Shown here piece by piece: positions 8,590-18,430 of a stretch of DNA of 64,000 nt. Made by a program: the position numbers and the translations under genes. The first letter of the stretch is position 1. Every line of letters begins with the position of its first letter. The notes beneath the pieces are model-generated. The model did no database searches. It saw only the letters and a list, made by a program, of their open reading frames with translations, and had not been told where the DNA came from. Source of the stretch: Actinomadura rudentiformis (lineage in GTDB: Bacteria > Actinomycetota > Actinomycetes > Streptosporangiales > Streptosporangiaceae); the NCBI RefSeq assembly GCF_008923185.1, contig NZ_WBMT01000008.1, forward strand, positions 1 through 64,000, in the 5' to 3' direction.

Positions 8590-9492
8590 TCAGCTACGGC
8601 GTTTCGGGCCGACGCGGAGTTGGACGACCCGTCCGTTGAGCGGCTGCACTGGGCGGTTGTCGTTCGCGTAGCCGCCGTAGTTGGCGAACTTCGCGACGAC
8701 GGAGTGGAAACGTGTCACGGCAGCGCGAGAGACGTGCCCGCTGCCATGGGGCATGTACCAATGGACGTTTTCGGTGCAGCTGGGGGTAGTGAGGGAACCG
8801 TCGTAGGAATAGAAAGTGTCGACCTGGACCTTCCCGCGCTTGGCGTACGCCCCGTCCAGACCTCTGAACAGGTCCACTGGGTTGGCCTCGCCGATGGGGC
8901 GTCCCTCCGTGCCTGAAGTCTCCGGGGCCATGCGGAGGATCGTCTCCAGTAGCCGGTTCGGCCTGGGGCCGATGCGATAGAGCACTCCGACGACGGCCGT
9001 CGCACCCGCAGCGTTGGTGTGGACGAAATGCCCCTCCACGTCCGCGTGTCGTCCGTTGATGGTGTGCTCTGAGGGCGCGTGAAAGTGGTACTGGGTCAGC
9101 CGGTAGGAGTCCCCGCCGATCTGCAGTACGTCCTCGACGCCGGAGGGAATCCTCACCTCGATCACGTGGCCGGTGTTCCCGATGGCCAGCTCGGACTCGT
9201 CGTATTTGAGCTGCAGTGCGGGACCGCGAGAGACGCTGACTCGCGCGGTCTCGATGTTGATCGGCGATTGATGCACGCCCGTCCCGCATGCACTGAATCC
9301 GGGGTCGATCCCAGCCCAGCGAGATGGGCCGGTCAGCGAGCCAGGGTCGTGATTCCACGTCGGTGTCGTGGCCGCATGCGCGCTGTCCGATAGCGTCCCA
9401 GCCGCTCCTCGCAGCCCGTACGATGCGGCGGCGGCCGCTGCTGCGGCCCCCATTCCCTTCAGTAGCAACTCACGCCGATTGAACTCGCTCAT
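8590..9492 (-). CDS. Alpha-class carbonic anhydrase with Tat signal
   Basis: This 300-residue protein starts at the ATG of MSEFNRRELL, preceded by GGGAGA; the longer in-frame extension is not conserved. The N-terminus is a twin-arginine type signal (NRRELLLKGMGAAAAA), so the folded zinc enzyme is probably exported. The catalytic core is alpha-CA: HQSPINI, YHFHAPSEH with two zinc histidines, VEGHFVH with the third, and TTPSCTENVHW with the Thr199-equivalent. It interconverts CO2 and bicarbonate outside the membrane. Alpha-CAs are less usual in actinomycetes than beta or gamma classes. Confidence 0.92.
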   Translation of the reverse strand: MSEFNRRELLLKGMGAAAAAAAASYGLRGAAGTLSDSAHAATTPTWNHDPGSLTGPSRWAGIDPGFSACGTGVHQSPINIETARVSVSRGPALQLKYDESELAIGNTGHVIEVRIPSGVEDVLQIGGDSYRLTQYHFHAPSEHTINGRHADVEGHFVHTNAAGATAVVGVLYRIGPRPNRLLETILRMAPETSGTEGRPIGEANPVDLFRGLDGAYAKRGKVQVDTFYSYDGSLTTPSCTENVHWYMPHGSGHVSRAAVTRFHSVVAKFANYGGYANDNRPVQPLNGRVVQLRVGPKRRS

Positions 9493-9611
9493 GCCGGGAT
9501 CTCCCGTCAAAGGGGGCGAACAGGTGCCGCTCATCCTCCTCCGGTCTAAGGCGTATGAAAGGCATGAACATGGTGACTCTGGACACTTCTCCAACCAGGC
9601 AAAATCACGGT

Positions 9612-9643
9612 GATGCCCTGTGCCTGAGCTGGCACAGGGCATC
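9612..9643. terminator. Perfect 13-bp inverted repeat
   Basis: GATGCCCTGTGCC and GGCACAGGGCATC flank a 6-base loop. Read on the minus strand it lies 120 bases upstream of the carbonic anhydrase start and is followed by GATTTTG. It could be a terminator, a 5'-leader hairpin or an operator; position alone does not decide. Confidence 0.5.
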
Positions 9644-9775
9644 TGGTCAGGTATCCACCTGGCGGGCGCTCAAGGGGCAAGGTGCCTTGGCCACGTAGGG
9701 GCTGGTCGCCCACGAAGTGCAGGTCACAAAGGCCCCACTAGTGACAAGAAGATGACGCGGCTGCGCCACGCAATC

Positions 9776-9842
9776 GGAGGCGCCGCTGGGCCATGCAACT
9801 GGAGGCGCCGCCACGCGGCCGGAGGCGCCGCTGCTGATGCTG
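9776..9842. repeat. Three degenerate copies of a GGAGGCGCCGC unit
   Basis: GGAGGCGCCGC occurs three times at roughly 20-25 base spacing in an otherwise gene-free gap. The core GGCGCC is palindromic. Function unknown. Confidence 0.55.
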
Positions 9843-9936
9843 GGCGCATCTGCTCGTTGAGTTGGCCGCGTTAGTGGCGGCGTAACAAGCCTTGGCCGAC
9901 CGCCATCACCGCCGAGACGTCCTGGTCGTTTCCGGC

Positions 9937-12900
9937 CTACTCGGGCGCGGTGAGGTCGGTGAGGTCGGCGATGACCTCGGAGACCAGGATGGGGTCCAGG
10001 TCGCCGAACCTCCGGGGCGCGCCGCCGGGGCGGCGGGCTTCGGCGGTGACGGCCCGGATCTCCTGGTCGCCCGACTCCTCCAGCATGCCGGTGACGAGCC
10101 CTGGGTACAGGTGGAGGGTTGCGTAGGTGCCGTCGGGCAGCTCCCGGGAAATCGAGTCGATGATTCCGTTGTCGCCGACGTCGGCGCGCCGCCAGCCGCG
10201 CCGTTCCAGGCCGAGGACCGCGCCGAACGGGACGGTCGTGCCCTCGAACCGCAGCAGCCGCTCGCCATGCTCGTCCTTGGTGAGGGCGTGTACGACTCGG
10301 CCGATCTGGGCGAACGGCTGGATGATCTCGTAGTCGGCGAACAGGTTCGACCAGGCGGCCAGCTCGGCTGCGGGCAGGTCGAGGGGGTGCGGGATCCCGA
10401 TTTCGGCGTCCGTGGGGAGCGTCACGATTTCGTCCCGTACGTCGCTGAACGTGCGGTCCTCGGCGATCCTGAACGCGCCGCCGTCGTGTTGCCACAACAG
10501 CCGCCGGGCGATGTGCCAGATCAGCGGCTGGTCGACGAAGAACATGCGGAACTCGGTGACCGTCCAGCGGCGCCGCATGATCATCGCGACCTCCAGCCGG
10601 CGGATCTGCTCGGCGGCAGAGGCGCGTACGTCCTTCTTCAGCGTGCGGAACCGCTCGCGGGCGGCGTGGGCCTTCTCGGCGTCGTCTGAAGCGGCGGGCT
10701 TGGGCAGGTCCTTGCGGCTGACGCCGTCCTCGTCGGTGAGGTACGGCATGAGCTGCTCGTCGAACGTGACGGTGAAGCGGCGCGGGCCGTAGTCGAGGGT
10801 GAGGCCGCCGTCGGCGTCCAAGCCGAAGTCCGGGACGAGCCGGTCAGCGAGCCGCTCGGGGGTGAGGCCCAGCCCCGCGGCGACCTCCCGCATCTTCTCG
10901 GCCGCGCGGGTCTTGAGCGCCTTAAAAGGCATCTTCACCGAGATGCCGTACAGCTGAGCGAGGGCCGCCTCGGTGCCGATGGAGGCGAGCACGTCCAGCC
11001 CGTCGACGGCCTTGGTGTGCCCACCCTCGCCGGGCCACGCCCGGATGACGGGTGTGAGGCGGCGCACCGTCTCGTCGTCGCCGAGCAGGCCGAGCTGGGA
11101 GAAAGCCCACCGGTCCTTGGACGGGGTGCCGTGCAACTGCCAGCGCTGGAAGAGCTCCCAACCGAACTCGGCGAGTGACGCTGGATCGCACGCGGCTCGG
11201 ACGAGGGAGACGCCCGCGTAGGGCTCATCGGGCTTGGACATCGCCAGCATCGTGATGAGGTGCCCGACGGCCTCGCGCGGCAGCGTCCGCTGACCGTCCT
11301 TCTCCCGTACGGGCGGAAGGGAGTTTGGGGCGGCCCAGTCCGGGAGCGTTGGCGGGCGGCCCGGCATCACGTCCAAGGGGTCGACGTTGAGCATCGCCTC
11401 GATCGCGGTGGCGGCTGCGTCGCCGTACTCGCGTGTGGTGGCCACGACGGCGTCGGCACCGATGTTCCCCGCCACCACGCGCAGGGCGGCCTCGGCGTCC
11501 TTGCGGTCCCGCCCGGCCTTGCCAAGCGCGGCCGGGATGAGCAGCCGGGCGGCCTCGGCGCCGTGCCGGCCGAGCCACGCGATGGCGAGCGGGCGGACGG
11601 TCTTGGTCCGGGTCAGCCAGCCGGTCACCAGCTCGGCGACGTGGTTGTCGAGGAAGGGAAGGAGCACCCCTCCCCATGAGGCCGGGTTCTGCTGCGCGGC
11701 GCTGATCGCCAACGGGTAGGCGTCCACGCCGTGCCGCGCGACGACGCGACGTGGCCAGAGGCCGTCATCGTCGTACCAGTAGCCCAGTCTCACCCAGGTA
11801 TCGATGTGCGGCCGGACCAGGTCGACGGGTGCCTGGAGGAGGAGATGTGACACCTGGACGATGGGAAACCGCTGGGAGCGGACCCTCGCCGCCTCCTTCT
11901 CCCAGTCTGTGTCGTCCGGATAGGTGCCATAGGAGGTCGGGATGGGGTCCGCCCATTCCTCCTCCTCTCCAGGCAGCCAGACCACCTGCCGTACGGTGGG
12001 TGCGGTCAGCCCCTCGATGACGACTGGCTTGGCTGTCTTCTTCTTCCGCAGCCAGGGCGGGTCGGTCAGCACCGGGGGAAGTTCCGCGCCGGGCACCTCA
12101 TTCAATGTCTCGCTGGATGTGTCCTCACCGAGGAGCGCGAGGACTTCCGCGGCTTGGGCGGCGATCTCGGGCGAGGGGTTGTTCGAGGCATCTTCCAGGA
12201 GGCGGCGCGCCCTCTTCGGGAAGCGGCGGGCGGCGTCCAACAGCGCGAGCCGCGCATGCTTGAGGTCGGCACGGTCGAGCAGGAACTCGAAGGCCTCGTC
12301 GGATGGCAGGTGGCTCAGCACCTTCGCGGCCATCTGCTGGTTGTTCAGGCGGGTGTTCCTGTTGACCATCTGCGACGCGGCGAGCGGCGCGATGGCGGCG
12401 CCGAACGCGTCGGCCAGGGTCGCGAACGTTCCCAGGTCGAGGCTCTCCCACGGCTGGCCCGCCGCCCAGCGGTCGGTCCACGCGGTCTTCTCGCCGGGGG
12501 CGAGGGAGCACCACAGCAGCGTGCGTTCGTACGGGTCCGAGGGCGCCTCGGCGCGGCTCTCCCTGACCCAGTCCAGCCGCGTCGGTACGAGGTAGGTCGT
12601 GATCAGCCGCTGCACCCGCGACCGGCGGCAGCCCTCCAGCCCCGCGACGGCCTCCGCGTAGGTGGCGTCATCCGCGGCTGCGAGCGCCGCGCGGATCCGC
12701 CGCGCCCAGCTCTCCTCGCGCCAGTCCCAGTGCGACTTCTTCGGCCTGTGCGGAATCGCCCAGCGCTCGACCTTCACCTCACCGTCATCATCGCGCCCGA
12801 CGTGGAACGGCACGTCGATCTCGGTGCTCTCGGCCAGCCAGCGGGCGGCGAACGCGGCGCCGTGCTCGTCGAGAATCGCGTCCGCCATCGGGAAGGACCG

Positions 12901-13203
12901 GTCCTTCAGGTTCTTCGGGCCCCCGGCGAGCAGCAGGCCGGTAACAACGGCCGCGCCCAGCGGGTCGGGCGCTCCGGCGAGGTGGGCGCGGGCCGCAGCC
13001 GCCATCGCACTGTCACAGCGCGGATGGGCGAGCGACTCCTCCAGGTAAGCGGCGTGCTCCTCGATCAACGCCCGCAGCGCCGGCGCCGCCGCACGGTCGA
13101 TCTTGATCTTGGAGCTGGGGGTGCCGCCGCGGCGCGGATGCAGGCGGCTCCGCCAGGCGGTGGGGATTTCGAGGACGTCCTCGTCGGGAGCGGGGGAGAT
13201 CAT
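9937..13203 (-). CDS. DUF4132 domain protein
   Basis: This 1088-residue cytoplasmic protein has no signal peptide or membrane segment. The C-terminal third matches the DUF4132 layout (PRRFTVTFDEQLMPYL, the DVRASAAEQIRRLEVAM helix, FFVDQPLIWHIARRLLW, then GWRRADVGDNGIIDSI and a final VSEVIADLTDL). The N-terminal two-thirds looks like an alpha-helical, HEAT-like repeat region. Relatives include the E. coli MolR/YehI group, whose biochemical role is not established. It stands alone here; a large protein of unknown function at 57475-60360 has a similar helical style but is not obviously related. Confidence 0.85.
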   Translation of the reverse strand: MISPAPDEDVLEIPTAWRSRLHPRRGGTPSSKIKIDRAAAPALRALIEEHAAYLEESLAHPRCDSAMAAAARAHLAGAPDPLGAAVVTGLLLAGGPKNLKDRSFPMADAILDEHGAAFAARWLAESTEIDVPFHVGRDDDGEVKVERWAIPHRPKKSHWDWREESWARRIRAALAAADDATYAEAVAGLEGCRRSRVQRLITTYLVPTRLDWVRESRAEAPSDPYERTLLWCSLAPGEKTAWTDRWAAGQPWESLDLGTFATLADAFGAAIAPLAASQMVNRNTRLNNQQMAAKVLSHLPSDEAFEFLLDRADLKHARLALLDAARRFPKRARRLLEDASNNPSPEIAAQAAEVLALLGEDTSSETLNEVPGAELPPVLTDPPWLRKKKTAKPVVIEGLTAPTVRQVVWLPGEEEEWADPIPTSYGTYPDDTDWEKEAARVRSQRFPIVQVSHLLLQAPVDLVRPHIDTWVRLGYWYDDDGLWPRRVVARHGVDAYPLAISAAQQNPASWGGVLLPFLDNHVAELVTGWLTRTKTVRPLAIAWLGRHGAEAARLLIPAALGKAGRDRKDAEAALRVVAGNIGADAVVATTREYGDAAATAIEAMLNVDPLDVMPGRPPTLPDWAAPNSLPPVREKDGQRTLPREAVGHLITMLAMSKPDEPYAGVSLVRAACDPASLAEFGWELFQRWQLHGTPSKDRWAFSQLGLLGDDETVRRLTPVIRAWPGEGGHTKAVDGLDVLASIGTEAALAQLYGISVKMPFKALKTRAAEKMREVAAGLGLTPERLADRLVPDFGLDADGGLTLDYGPRRFTVTFDEQLMPYLTDEDGVSRKDLPKPAASDDAEKAHAARERFRTLKKDVRASAAEQIRRLEVAMIMRRRWTVTEFRMFFVDQPLIWHIARRLLWQHDGGAFRIAEDRTFSDVRDEIVTLPTDAEIGIPHPLDLPAAELAAWSNLFADYEIIQPFAQIGRVVHALTKDEHGERLLRFEGTTVPFGAVLGLERRGWRRADVGDNGIIDSISRELPDGTYATLHLYPGLVTGMLEESGDQEIRAVTAEARRPGGAPRRFGDLDPILVSEVIADLTDLTAPE

Positions 13204-13706
13204 GAGCGATCACCGTAGAGGGTAGAAGTGACGTTCCGCCCGCCCCAGACCTACACCGCCCTCCGTCCCGAGACCGTCACCGCCCTTAACGGGACCTTCG
13301 TAGGCGCGCTGGGCCGTTGCCGGAAGTGATGAGCCCGATCTCTCGGACTGCGCCCTCGATCGCCTCGACCTTCGGACCGTGCCCTCTACCGTCCAGACGT
13401 CTTCGTCGCCCCTCCCGAAGGAACGTGGCGTGAATCCCGCCGGAAGATCAGCGACGACCGCTTATCGAACCGCTTCCTGATCCGATGGATCCATCGGTCA
13501 TTCCTCCTTGCCTCAGGCCACCAGAAGTGCGAGTGCGGCACCGCCACCGAAAACCACGGCCCACGATCCGGGCACTCCGCACCTGCCTGGCTCACCCAGT
13601 TCACCCATGTCAGGAGCGTGACCAGGCCCCGTGAACAGGAACCACAGGGCACGAAAGCCGACATTGAAAGCCACAGCAGGATCCGTCGGCGGGAAAGAGC
13701 GCGCAG
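13204..13706. other. Gene-free stretch
   Basis: One plus-strand frame stays open through much of 13380-13720 and contains HQKCECGTATENHG, but no start codon with a ribosome site or recognisable family was found. It may be a worn gene fragment. Confidence 0.35.
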
Positions 13707-14252
13707 TTACTCCCAGTCGTCCTCAAGCTCTGGGACGGGGACGGTTACTCCGATTGCGGTGAGATCGGCTTCTGTGAAGGTGTTTGCCGCACGATCACCA
13801 AGAAGGCGGCTGAGGAGAAGGTCGAGCAGCGCCCGATGTTGCTCTTGCAGTTCATCGCTGGACGTGCGGATACTGTCGCTCGTCTCACGAACGGTGTCCC
13901 AGATACCTGCCTCCTTCATCACCTCGAATAGAAGGCCGGCCTCCAGATAACCGGACCAGGGAGTACGGATCGAGAGGTACGAGTCGGCCGTACTTCGGAA
14001 GAACTGCGTCAGCACTCGTCGTTCGAGATGGTCTCTTTCCTGTCCGATCGTCACCTGCCTGCCCGAGCCTTGCGGCGGATTCAGCGTGATGCCGAACAGG
14101 TGCTCCAGCCCGGTGAGGAACTCGCGGCGGGCAACCTCGTGTTCGGTCTCGGGAAGCTCAGGAGTAAATCTGCGCGCGAGTTGGTCTCGTTGGACATCCA
14201 GATAGGCGTTCAGCAAGGACTGGCGCCCGAACTCGTTCGCCGGAGGTGTCAT
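13707..14252 (-). CDS. Hypothetical protein
   Basis: A 181-residue soluble, helix-rich protein starting at MTPPANEFG, with AAAGG upstream of the ATG. It contains RDQLARRFTPELP, a Trp-Ser-Gly-Tyr segment (RTPWSGYLEAGLLFEVM) and an acidic end. I do not recognise the family. It precedes the SUKH gene on the same chromosome side but is separated from it by 139 bp, so co-transcription is possible rather than shown. Confidence 0.7.
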   Translation of the reverse strand: MTPPANEFGRQSLLNAYLDVQRDQLARRFTPELPETEHEVARREFLTGLEHLFGITLNPPQGSGRQVTIGQERDHLERRVLTQFFRSTADSYLSIRTPWSGYLEAGLLFEVMKEAGIWDTVRETSDSIRTSSDELQEQHRALLDLLLSRLLGDRAANTFTEADLTAIGVTVPVPELEDDWE

Positions 14253-14391
14253 CGAGGGCCTTTCGCGGAGTGTGACATCGGACGTCCGCACGGTGGTTCG
14301 AATCTCCGAGACCCTCGCAGGCGGTGCAGAGGAGCGGCAACTGGTTTCCGAACAGGTGGTCGCTGTCGCGGCTACGAGAGCGGCACGTCCG

Positions 14392-15138
14392 TCAATACGC
14401 CATATGCCAGTCGCCGGGTAGTACGGCGCGTACGGCCACTAGAGCTTCGGGATTTCGTGTTCGGACCCAGAGCCATGCGGTGCCGTGGTCGCAGATCAGC
14501 ACATCACGGTCGTAGAACCACCGGATGGGCGGTCCTTCGGGATTGGCCCACATCGGGTAGTCCGGAATGGGCAGGCGGGAGTAGCGGCGTTCGAGGATGC
14601 CGAGATCGGCCTCGCTGGCTTCCCGGTTGTCGTGGTCGTCGTTGTCCGAGGCGAAGAGCGCCTCGTACAGCACCATCTCGATGGAGGCGAGGGAGAATCG
14701 GCCGAGGAACGGGCGCCATGGCTCGGGCGCATAGTAGGTGCCGTCGAGCTGGAAGATCACCGGTGGATCGGGCAGACGGAGGTGTTCGACTGGGATGCCC
14801 CAGTGCGCGACGCCCTGGTTTTCGTGGCGCCAAACGAGGGCTCGGCCGGTCTCGTCGTAGTGCAGTTGGTCGGGCTTGAGCAGGTAGTCCTGGTTGCTGG
14901 TCAGGTCTTCGCGTCGGCCGAACAGCGTCATGACTTCCTTCAATGCCTCGGGCAACTGGACATCGAGCCGTTGTTCGGCTGTGGACAGTTCGTCCTGGCG
15001 ACAGCCATCGCCATCGGCGATCGGAGTCGACCACTCGGCGGCAAACCTGCGAAGGAAACGCGACGTCTGCGCGCGGTCGCGGCACGCGGCCGTCAGCTCG
15101 CCTGCGAGATCGAACTGCTCGGTCATGGCGCTGACCAT
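14392..15138 (-). CDS. SMI1/KNR4 (SUKH) family protein
   Basis: About 245-249 residues. The SUKH signature is visible: an N-terminal helix ending LSTAEQRLDVQLPEALKEVM, the FGRREDL turn, and the LVWRHENQGVAHWGI strand pair. SUKH proteins commonly act as immunity proteins for polymorphic toxins or nucleases in actinobacteria, and also occur as orphans. No toxin gene is visible next to it. The start is either ATG at 15138 (MVSAMTEQ) or ATG at 15126; neither has a strong ribosome site. Confidence 0.82.
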   Translation of the reverse strand: MVSAMTEQFDLAGELTAACRDRAQTSRFLRRFAAEWSTPIADGDGCRQDELSTAEQRLDVQLPEALKEVMTLFGRREDLTSNQDYLLKPDQLHYDETGRALVWRHENQGVAHWGIPVEHLRLPDPPVIFQLDGTYYAPEPWRPFLGRFSLASIEMVLYEALFASDNDDHDNREASEADLGILERRYSRLPIPDYPMWANPEGPPIRWFYDRDVLICDHGTAWLWVRTRNPEALVAVRAVLPGDWHMAY

Positions 15139-15594
15139 ATGCGGCAATGGCGTGGATTCTCGAGGTCCCGCTCGCTGTCGGCGACCAGCGACCAGTGCGG
15201 CCACCGAGGAGATGCCCTCGCACTGGGTCCCAGTCCTGCCGGAGGCGCCTAAAGACCTGCAGGCGTTCGAGTCGCAAGCAGAAAATCCAAATACTGCCCA
15301 GGGACATGCTGGATTGATCCGCGCGTAAACGGCGGCCTCAGCCACACAGGTCTCCCGGTGCTGATGCAGTTGGAGTGGTAGCACCGGGAGACAAGCCCGT
15401 TACGGCTCAGCGCCGCCGACCTCATGCTCGATGTCGTGCTCGACCTCGTGGCCGACGTCGTGCGGACTGCGGGGAGCGCCTCCGCAGGGCCTCTGCGCCT
15501 CCGCATAGCTCTGCGCCTCCGCAGAGCAGCCGAGCCTTGGCGTTCTCCCGCTCGCTTGCCCCGGGCTTGTCCGCAGGCGGCACCAAGGAGTGGA
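15139..15594. other. Gene-free stretch with a small repeat
   Basis: No supportable gene. Around 15479-15530 GCGCCTCCGCA and CTCTGCGCCTCCGCA recur as a short direct repeat. The end of this stretch abuts the 3' end of the DUF574 methyltransferase gene. Confidence 0.5.
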
Positions 15595-16395
15595 TCAGGG
15601 CTTGCGGCCGACGCCGCCTGTCATGAAGCGGACGTCGATGGTGCTGGCGTCCAGGACGGGCTCCTCGGGGCGCCACAGCGGGAGGGGGACGAGGCCGGGA
15701 GGCAGGATCTCGAGGCCGTCGAAGAAGGTGGCCAGCTCGGCAGGAGTGCGGACGCGGCCGGTGCCGAGCTGCTCCAGGAGCTGCTTCTCCAGTGCGACGG
15801 ACTCGGGGGCGTCGCCCAGGCGGGTGAAGTTGGTGATGAAGAAGAAGGAGCCACTGGGCATCGCGTCCCGCAGTACCTGGACGATCTGGCCGGGCTTCTC
15901 GTCGTCGGCGAGGTGGTGCAGGATGCCGACGAGCATCACGCAGACGGGCTGGTCGAAGTCGATGAGCGCGCGGACCTCCGGACGGCCGAGGAGGTCGCCG
16001 GGGTTGCGGATGTCGGCGGTCACCACAGTGGTGTTGGCGTTGTCGGCCAGGATCGCCCGGCCGTGTGCCAGCACGATCGGGTCGATGTCGACGTACACCA
16101 CGTGCGCCTGCGGGTTGATCTCCTGGGCGACCTCGTGCGTGTTGCGAACGGTCGGCAAACCCGATCCCAGGTCGAGGAACTGGGTGATCCCCTCCTCCGC
16201 GGCGAGGTAGCGGACGACGCGGTGCAGAATCGCGCGGTTGTGCAGGGCGATGTCCCGCAGCTCCGGCATGATCGCGAGGCTGGCCTCGGCAACGGCCCGG
16301 TCCACCGCGTAGTTGTCCTTGCCGCCGAGCATCACGTCATAGACGCGTGCCGCGGTGGGGACGCCAGTGGGGATCTGCGGGGACGACTCGACCAT
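15595..16395 (-). CDS. SAM-dependent methyltransferase, DUF574 type
   Basis: This 266-residue protein belongs to the actinobacterial family once called DUF574. Visible motifs are ARVYDVMLGGKDNYAVDR at the N-terminus, the SAM-binding FLDLGSGLPTVRNTHEVAQ, VYVDIDP at the acidic strand, VGILHHL, and the C-terminal VRFMTGGVGRKP. Substrate and physiological role are unknown; such genes are abundant in streptomycetes and relatives. The start MVESSPQIP is chosen because GAGG lies six bases upstream; an in-frame ATG 36 bases earlier is possible. Confidence 0.93.
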   Translation of the reverse strand: MVESSPQIPTGVPTAARVYDVMLGGKDNYAVDRAVAEASLAIMPELRDIALHNRAILHRVVRYLAAEEGITQFLDLGSGLPTVRNTHEVAQEINPQAHVVYVDIDPIVLAHGRAILADNANTTVVTADIRNPGDLLGRPEVRALIDFDQPVCVMLVGILHHLADDEKPGQIVQVLRDAMPSGSFFFITNFTRLGDAPESVALEKQLLEQLGTGRVRTPAELATFFDGLEILPPGLVPLPLWRPEEPVLDASTIDVRFMTGGVGRKP

Positions 16396-16699
16396 GTGCA
16401 CCTCAACGCTCAGGGAGATCTTCCTCCGCATCGTAGCTTCGCGGAGTCGCCCAAAATGCGAAAAACCCTGCGCCACAGGGCTTTTGGCGAACGCCTTTTG
16501 GGTCGTCCCCATGTCCGTCATCAGTTCCGAAGTCCATGCGCCGATCGATCCACCCGCGTGGCGGCCAGCGATCGCCGCACGGGCGCGGTCGCTCGGCCGT
16601 CCGCTGCAGCGACCAGCCCTCCTCCACCACACACCGGGTCAGCCGCAACCGGCGAGACCGAGTGCCAGGAGCCCTGGCTGGATCGCCATCGGCGCCGTG

Positions 16700-17080
16700 G
16701 GGAGAGGCGGACTCCGCCGCTGAGCGTCGTAGTGCGATTGCTGCCGACTCCTCGTGCGAGCGACACCGGGACGTCCGGTCGGCGCGCGGGGACTGGCAAC
16801 GGCAAGAAGTTCGGAGAGCCGTTGTCTGGGGTGCTGCTGCCGACGCCACGGGGCAGCGATGCCGAGAAGGGCCGCCCGAACCGACGCGGCAGTCGGCCAG
16901 ACCTGACCTTGCCGTCGGCGGCGCACCGGATTGGGTCCGGACGAGTCGGAGATCCGGCGCTGGGAGCGAGTCCTCGGCCGTACGGCGCCGACGCCCACCG
17001 GACGGGGCGGAACGAGCGGCCGAGGCTGAACGCCCGGTTAGGCTGCCCTGCCTGCCGCAGGCGACGCGGACCGGGGCACC
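16700..17080 (+). pseudogene. C-terminal relic of a phage-type DNA methyltransferase
   Basis: A plus-strand frame reads LLPTPRASDTGTSG, then GVLLPTPRGSDAEKG and LTLPSAAHRIG. After a frame slip it gives RRWERVLGRTAPTPTGRG and a stop; another slip gives PRLNAR and LPAAG. This is the closing layout of phage and plasmid site-specific DNA methyltransferases (LLPTP repeats, then RLNPAFVEWLMGLPAGW). Several frame breaks make it non-functional. Together with 17955-18430 it marks a lost mobile element. Confidence 0.65.
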
Positions 17081-17134
17081 GTGGTCGTGACCATCGAGGA
17101 TGATGCGGCAGCGCGGATCGCCAGGGTGAGGCGG

Positions 17135-17809
17135 TCAGTGCTGGTAGGTCCGCCAGAAGTGGTGTCCCTCCAGGGCTTGGGCCACCTCGGAGGCCAGGTC
17201 TGGCTCCGCAGTTGCTGCAATGTCGGTCAGGAGTGTTCCGACGGCGGGTTCTCCGAGCCAGCGCTGGAGCTCTTGCTGCTGATCGACGTTGGGGATTCTG
17301 TTGATGAGTTCGGCGATGTGGCGGGCCGCGCCGGAGGTTCCCGTTCGCGCCCAGACCTCCAGAGAGGGGCGCAGCCCGAAGCCCATGAACTCGATGATTT
17401 CGAGCATCTCCTGGATGGGGACCGGGCTTGGATGGTCGCGGACGGTGGATGCCCACCATGCTTCGACGAAGGCTTGGATCGCGGACTGTTCCTCGTCTGG
17501 CCAGTCGCGCCAGACCGCGCCCACCTTGGTCATGAGTGAGGACGGGAAAATCAGTTCACCGACTGCCGCCAGTTCGAGCAGGCGGGGCAAGAAATGCTTG
17601 AACTCCTCCATCCCGCCCCAGGTGGACATGGCCTTCCAGGCATACCGGTTCAGGTCTTGGCCGGTGAGGTCGGTCAACCGGGTGGTCCTGATCGCGGCGG
17701 CTTCCTCGTCGGTGACGCAGTGCGTGCAGTGGTCCTTGACGTTGGGAACGCGATAGCGGCTGAAGACCCCGTACAACTCGCCGATCGTCTGCTTCAGATC
17801 GCTGTCCAT
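17135..17809 (-). CDS. Hypothetical protein
   Basis: A 224-residue soluble protein starting at MDSDLKQTIG, with AAGGGG just upstream of the ATG. It has a CTHC pair near the N-terminus (KDHCTHCVTDEE), which could bind metal, and an otherwise acidic helical body rich in Trp (VGAVWRDWPDEE, VEAWWAS). I do not recognise the family. It is an intact gene flanked on both sides by DNA-methyltransferase relics, so it may be cargo of the same lost element. Confidence 0.75.
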   Translation of the reverse strand: MDSDLKQTIGELYGVFSRYRVPNVKDHCTHCVTDEEAAAIRTTRLTDLTGQDLNRYAWKAMSTWGGMEEFKHFLPRLLELAAVGELIFPSSLMTKVGAVWRDWPDEEQSAIQAFVEAWWASTVRDHPSPVPIQEMLEIIEFMGFGLRPSLEVWARTGTSGAARHIAELINRIPNVDQQQELQRWLGEPAVGTLLTDIAATAEPDLASEVAQALEGHHFWRTYQH

Positions 17810-17954
17810 GGACCCCTTCCCGGGCCTGGGGCACTGGCCTCGAGCTCCCCGTCCAGGTTCGCGACTGGCTGGGGTGCGCATTGGTCCAGGCGCAGGTGTC
17901 GCCGAACCGGTGAACCTGGTTGGAATCTACCGTTCCGTACGAAGGGCGAGGGTG

Positions 17955-18430
17955 ATGAAGATTTCTCTCTGTAACGGTCCACTCGCGCTTCTCACTGTCG
18001 GTGGAGCCCTCGAAGTTCTCCAGGAGATGCCGACGGGTTCCATGGATTGCGTGGTCACAAGCCTGCCAATCGCCCACCGGCACGCTGGGCTGCCGCCTCA
18101 CGGGACCTTGCCGTTGTGTGGCCCGTACTTGCCGAGCTTTGGCGCGTCCTCGCCGCCGACGGCACGGTCTGGCTCCATGTGCCACCTGGTGCCGGTCCCA
18201 TGTGGTGCGGCGCGGCGGTGGTCGCGATCCAGGACGGCAGAAGCGATGCGTGCGGCATGCCGCACCCGGTTACGACGCTGTTCTGCCAGGAGGGCTGGCG
18301 GCTGAGTCGCGTGATCGTTTGGAAGCCTGAATGCCGGAATGAGGAAGGACGTGAATTCTTCCTCGTGCTCACCAAGTGGGGCTCCAATGCCACGTCCGAA
18401 GGGTCGCAGTTCCGGCCGGGGTCGGACGGC
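17955..18430 (+). pseudogene. N-terminal relic of a site-specific DNA methyltransferase
   Basis: The first frame reads GGALEVLQEMPTGSMDCVVTSLPI, a damaged form of the amino-methyltransferase catalytic region (usual DCIVTSPPYW; the catalytic PPYW is lost). After a frameshift near 18100 the next frame gives ELWRVLAADGTVWLHV and EGWRLSRVIVWKPE, the next two segments of the same family, ending near FFLVLTK. Reading frames and key residues are broken, so it is inactive. Confidence 0.7.

Larger units (their letters stand above)
9493..9936. other. Gene-free stretch with hairpin and short repeats
   Basis: Apart from the 9612-9643 hairpin and the 9776-9842 repeats described separately, I see no gene. 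It contains the upstream region of the carbonic anhydrase gene. Confidence 0.5.

Noticed and set aside
14281..14330. GGTTCGAATC motif resembling a tRNA T loop
   Set aside because: No pairing T stem, acceptor stem or anticodon arm could be built on either strand.
16521..17459. Long minus-strand frame rich in Arg and Pro
   Set aside because: It is a shadow over the methyltransferase relic and the 17135 gene, with no conserved sequence.
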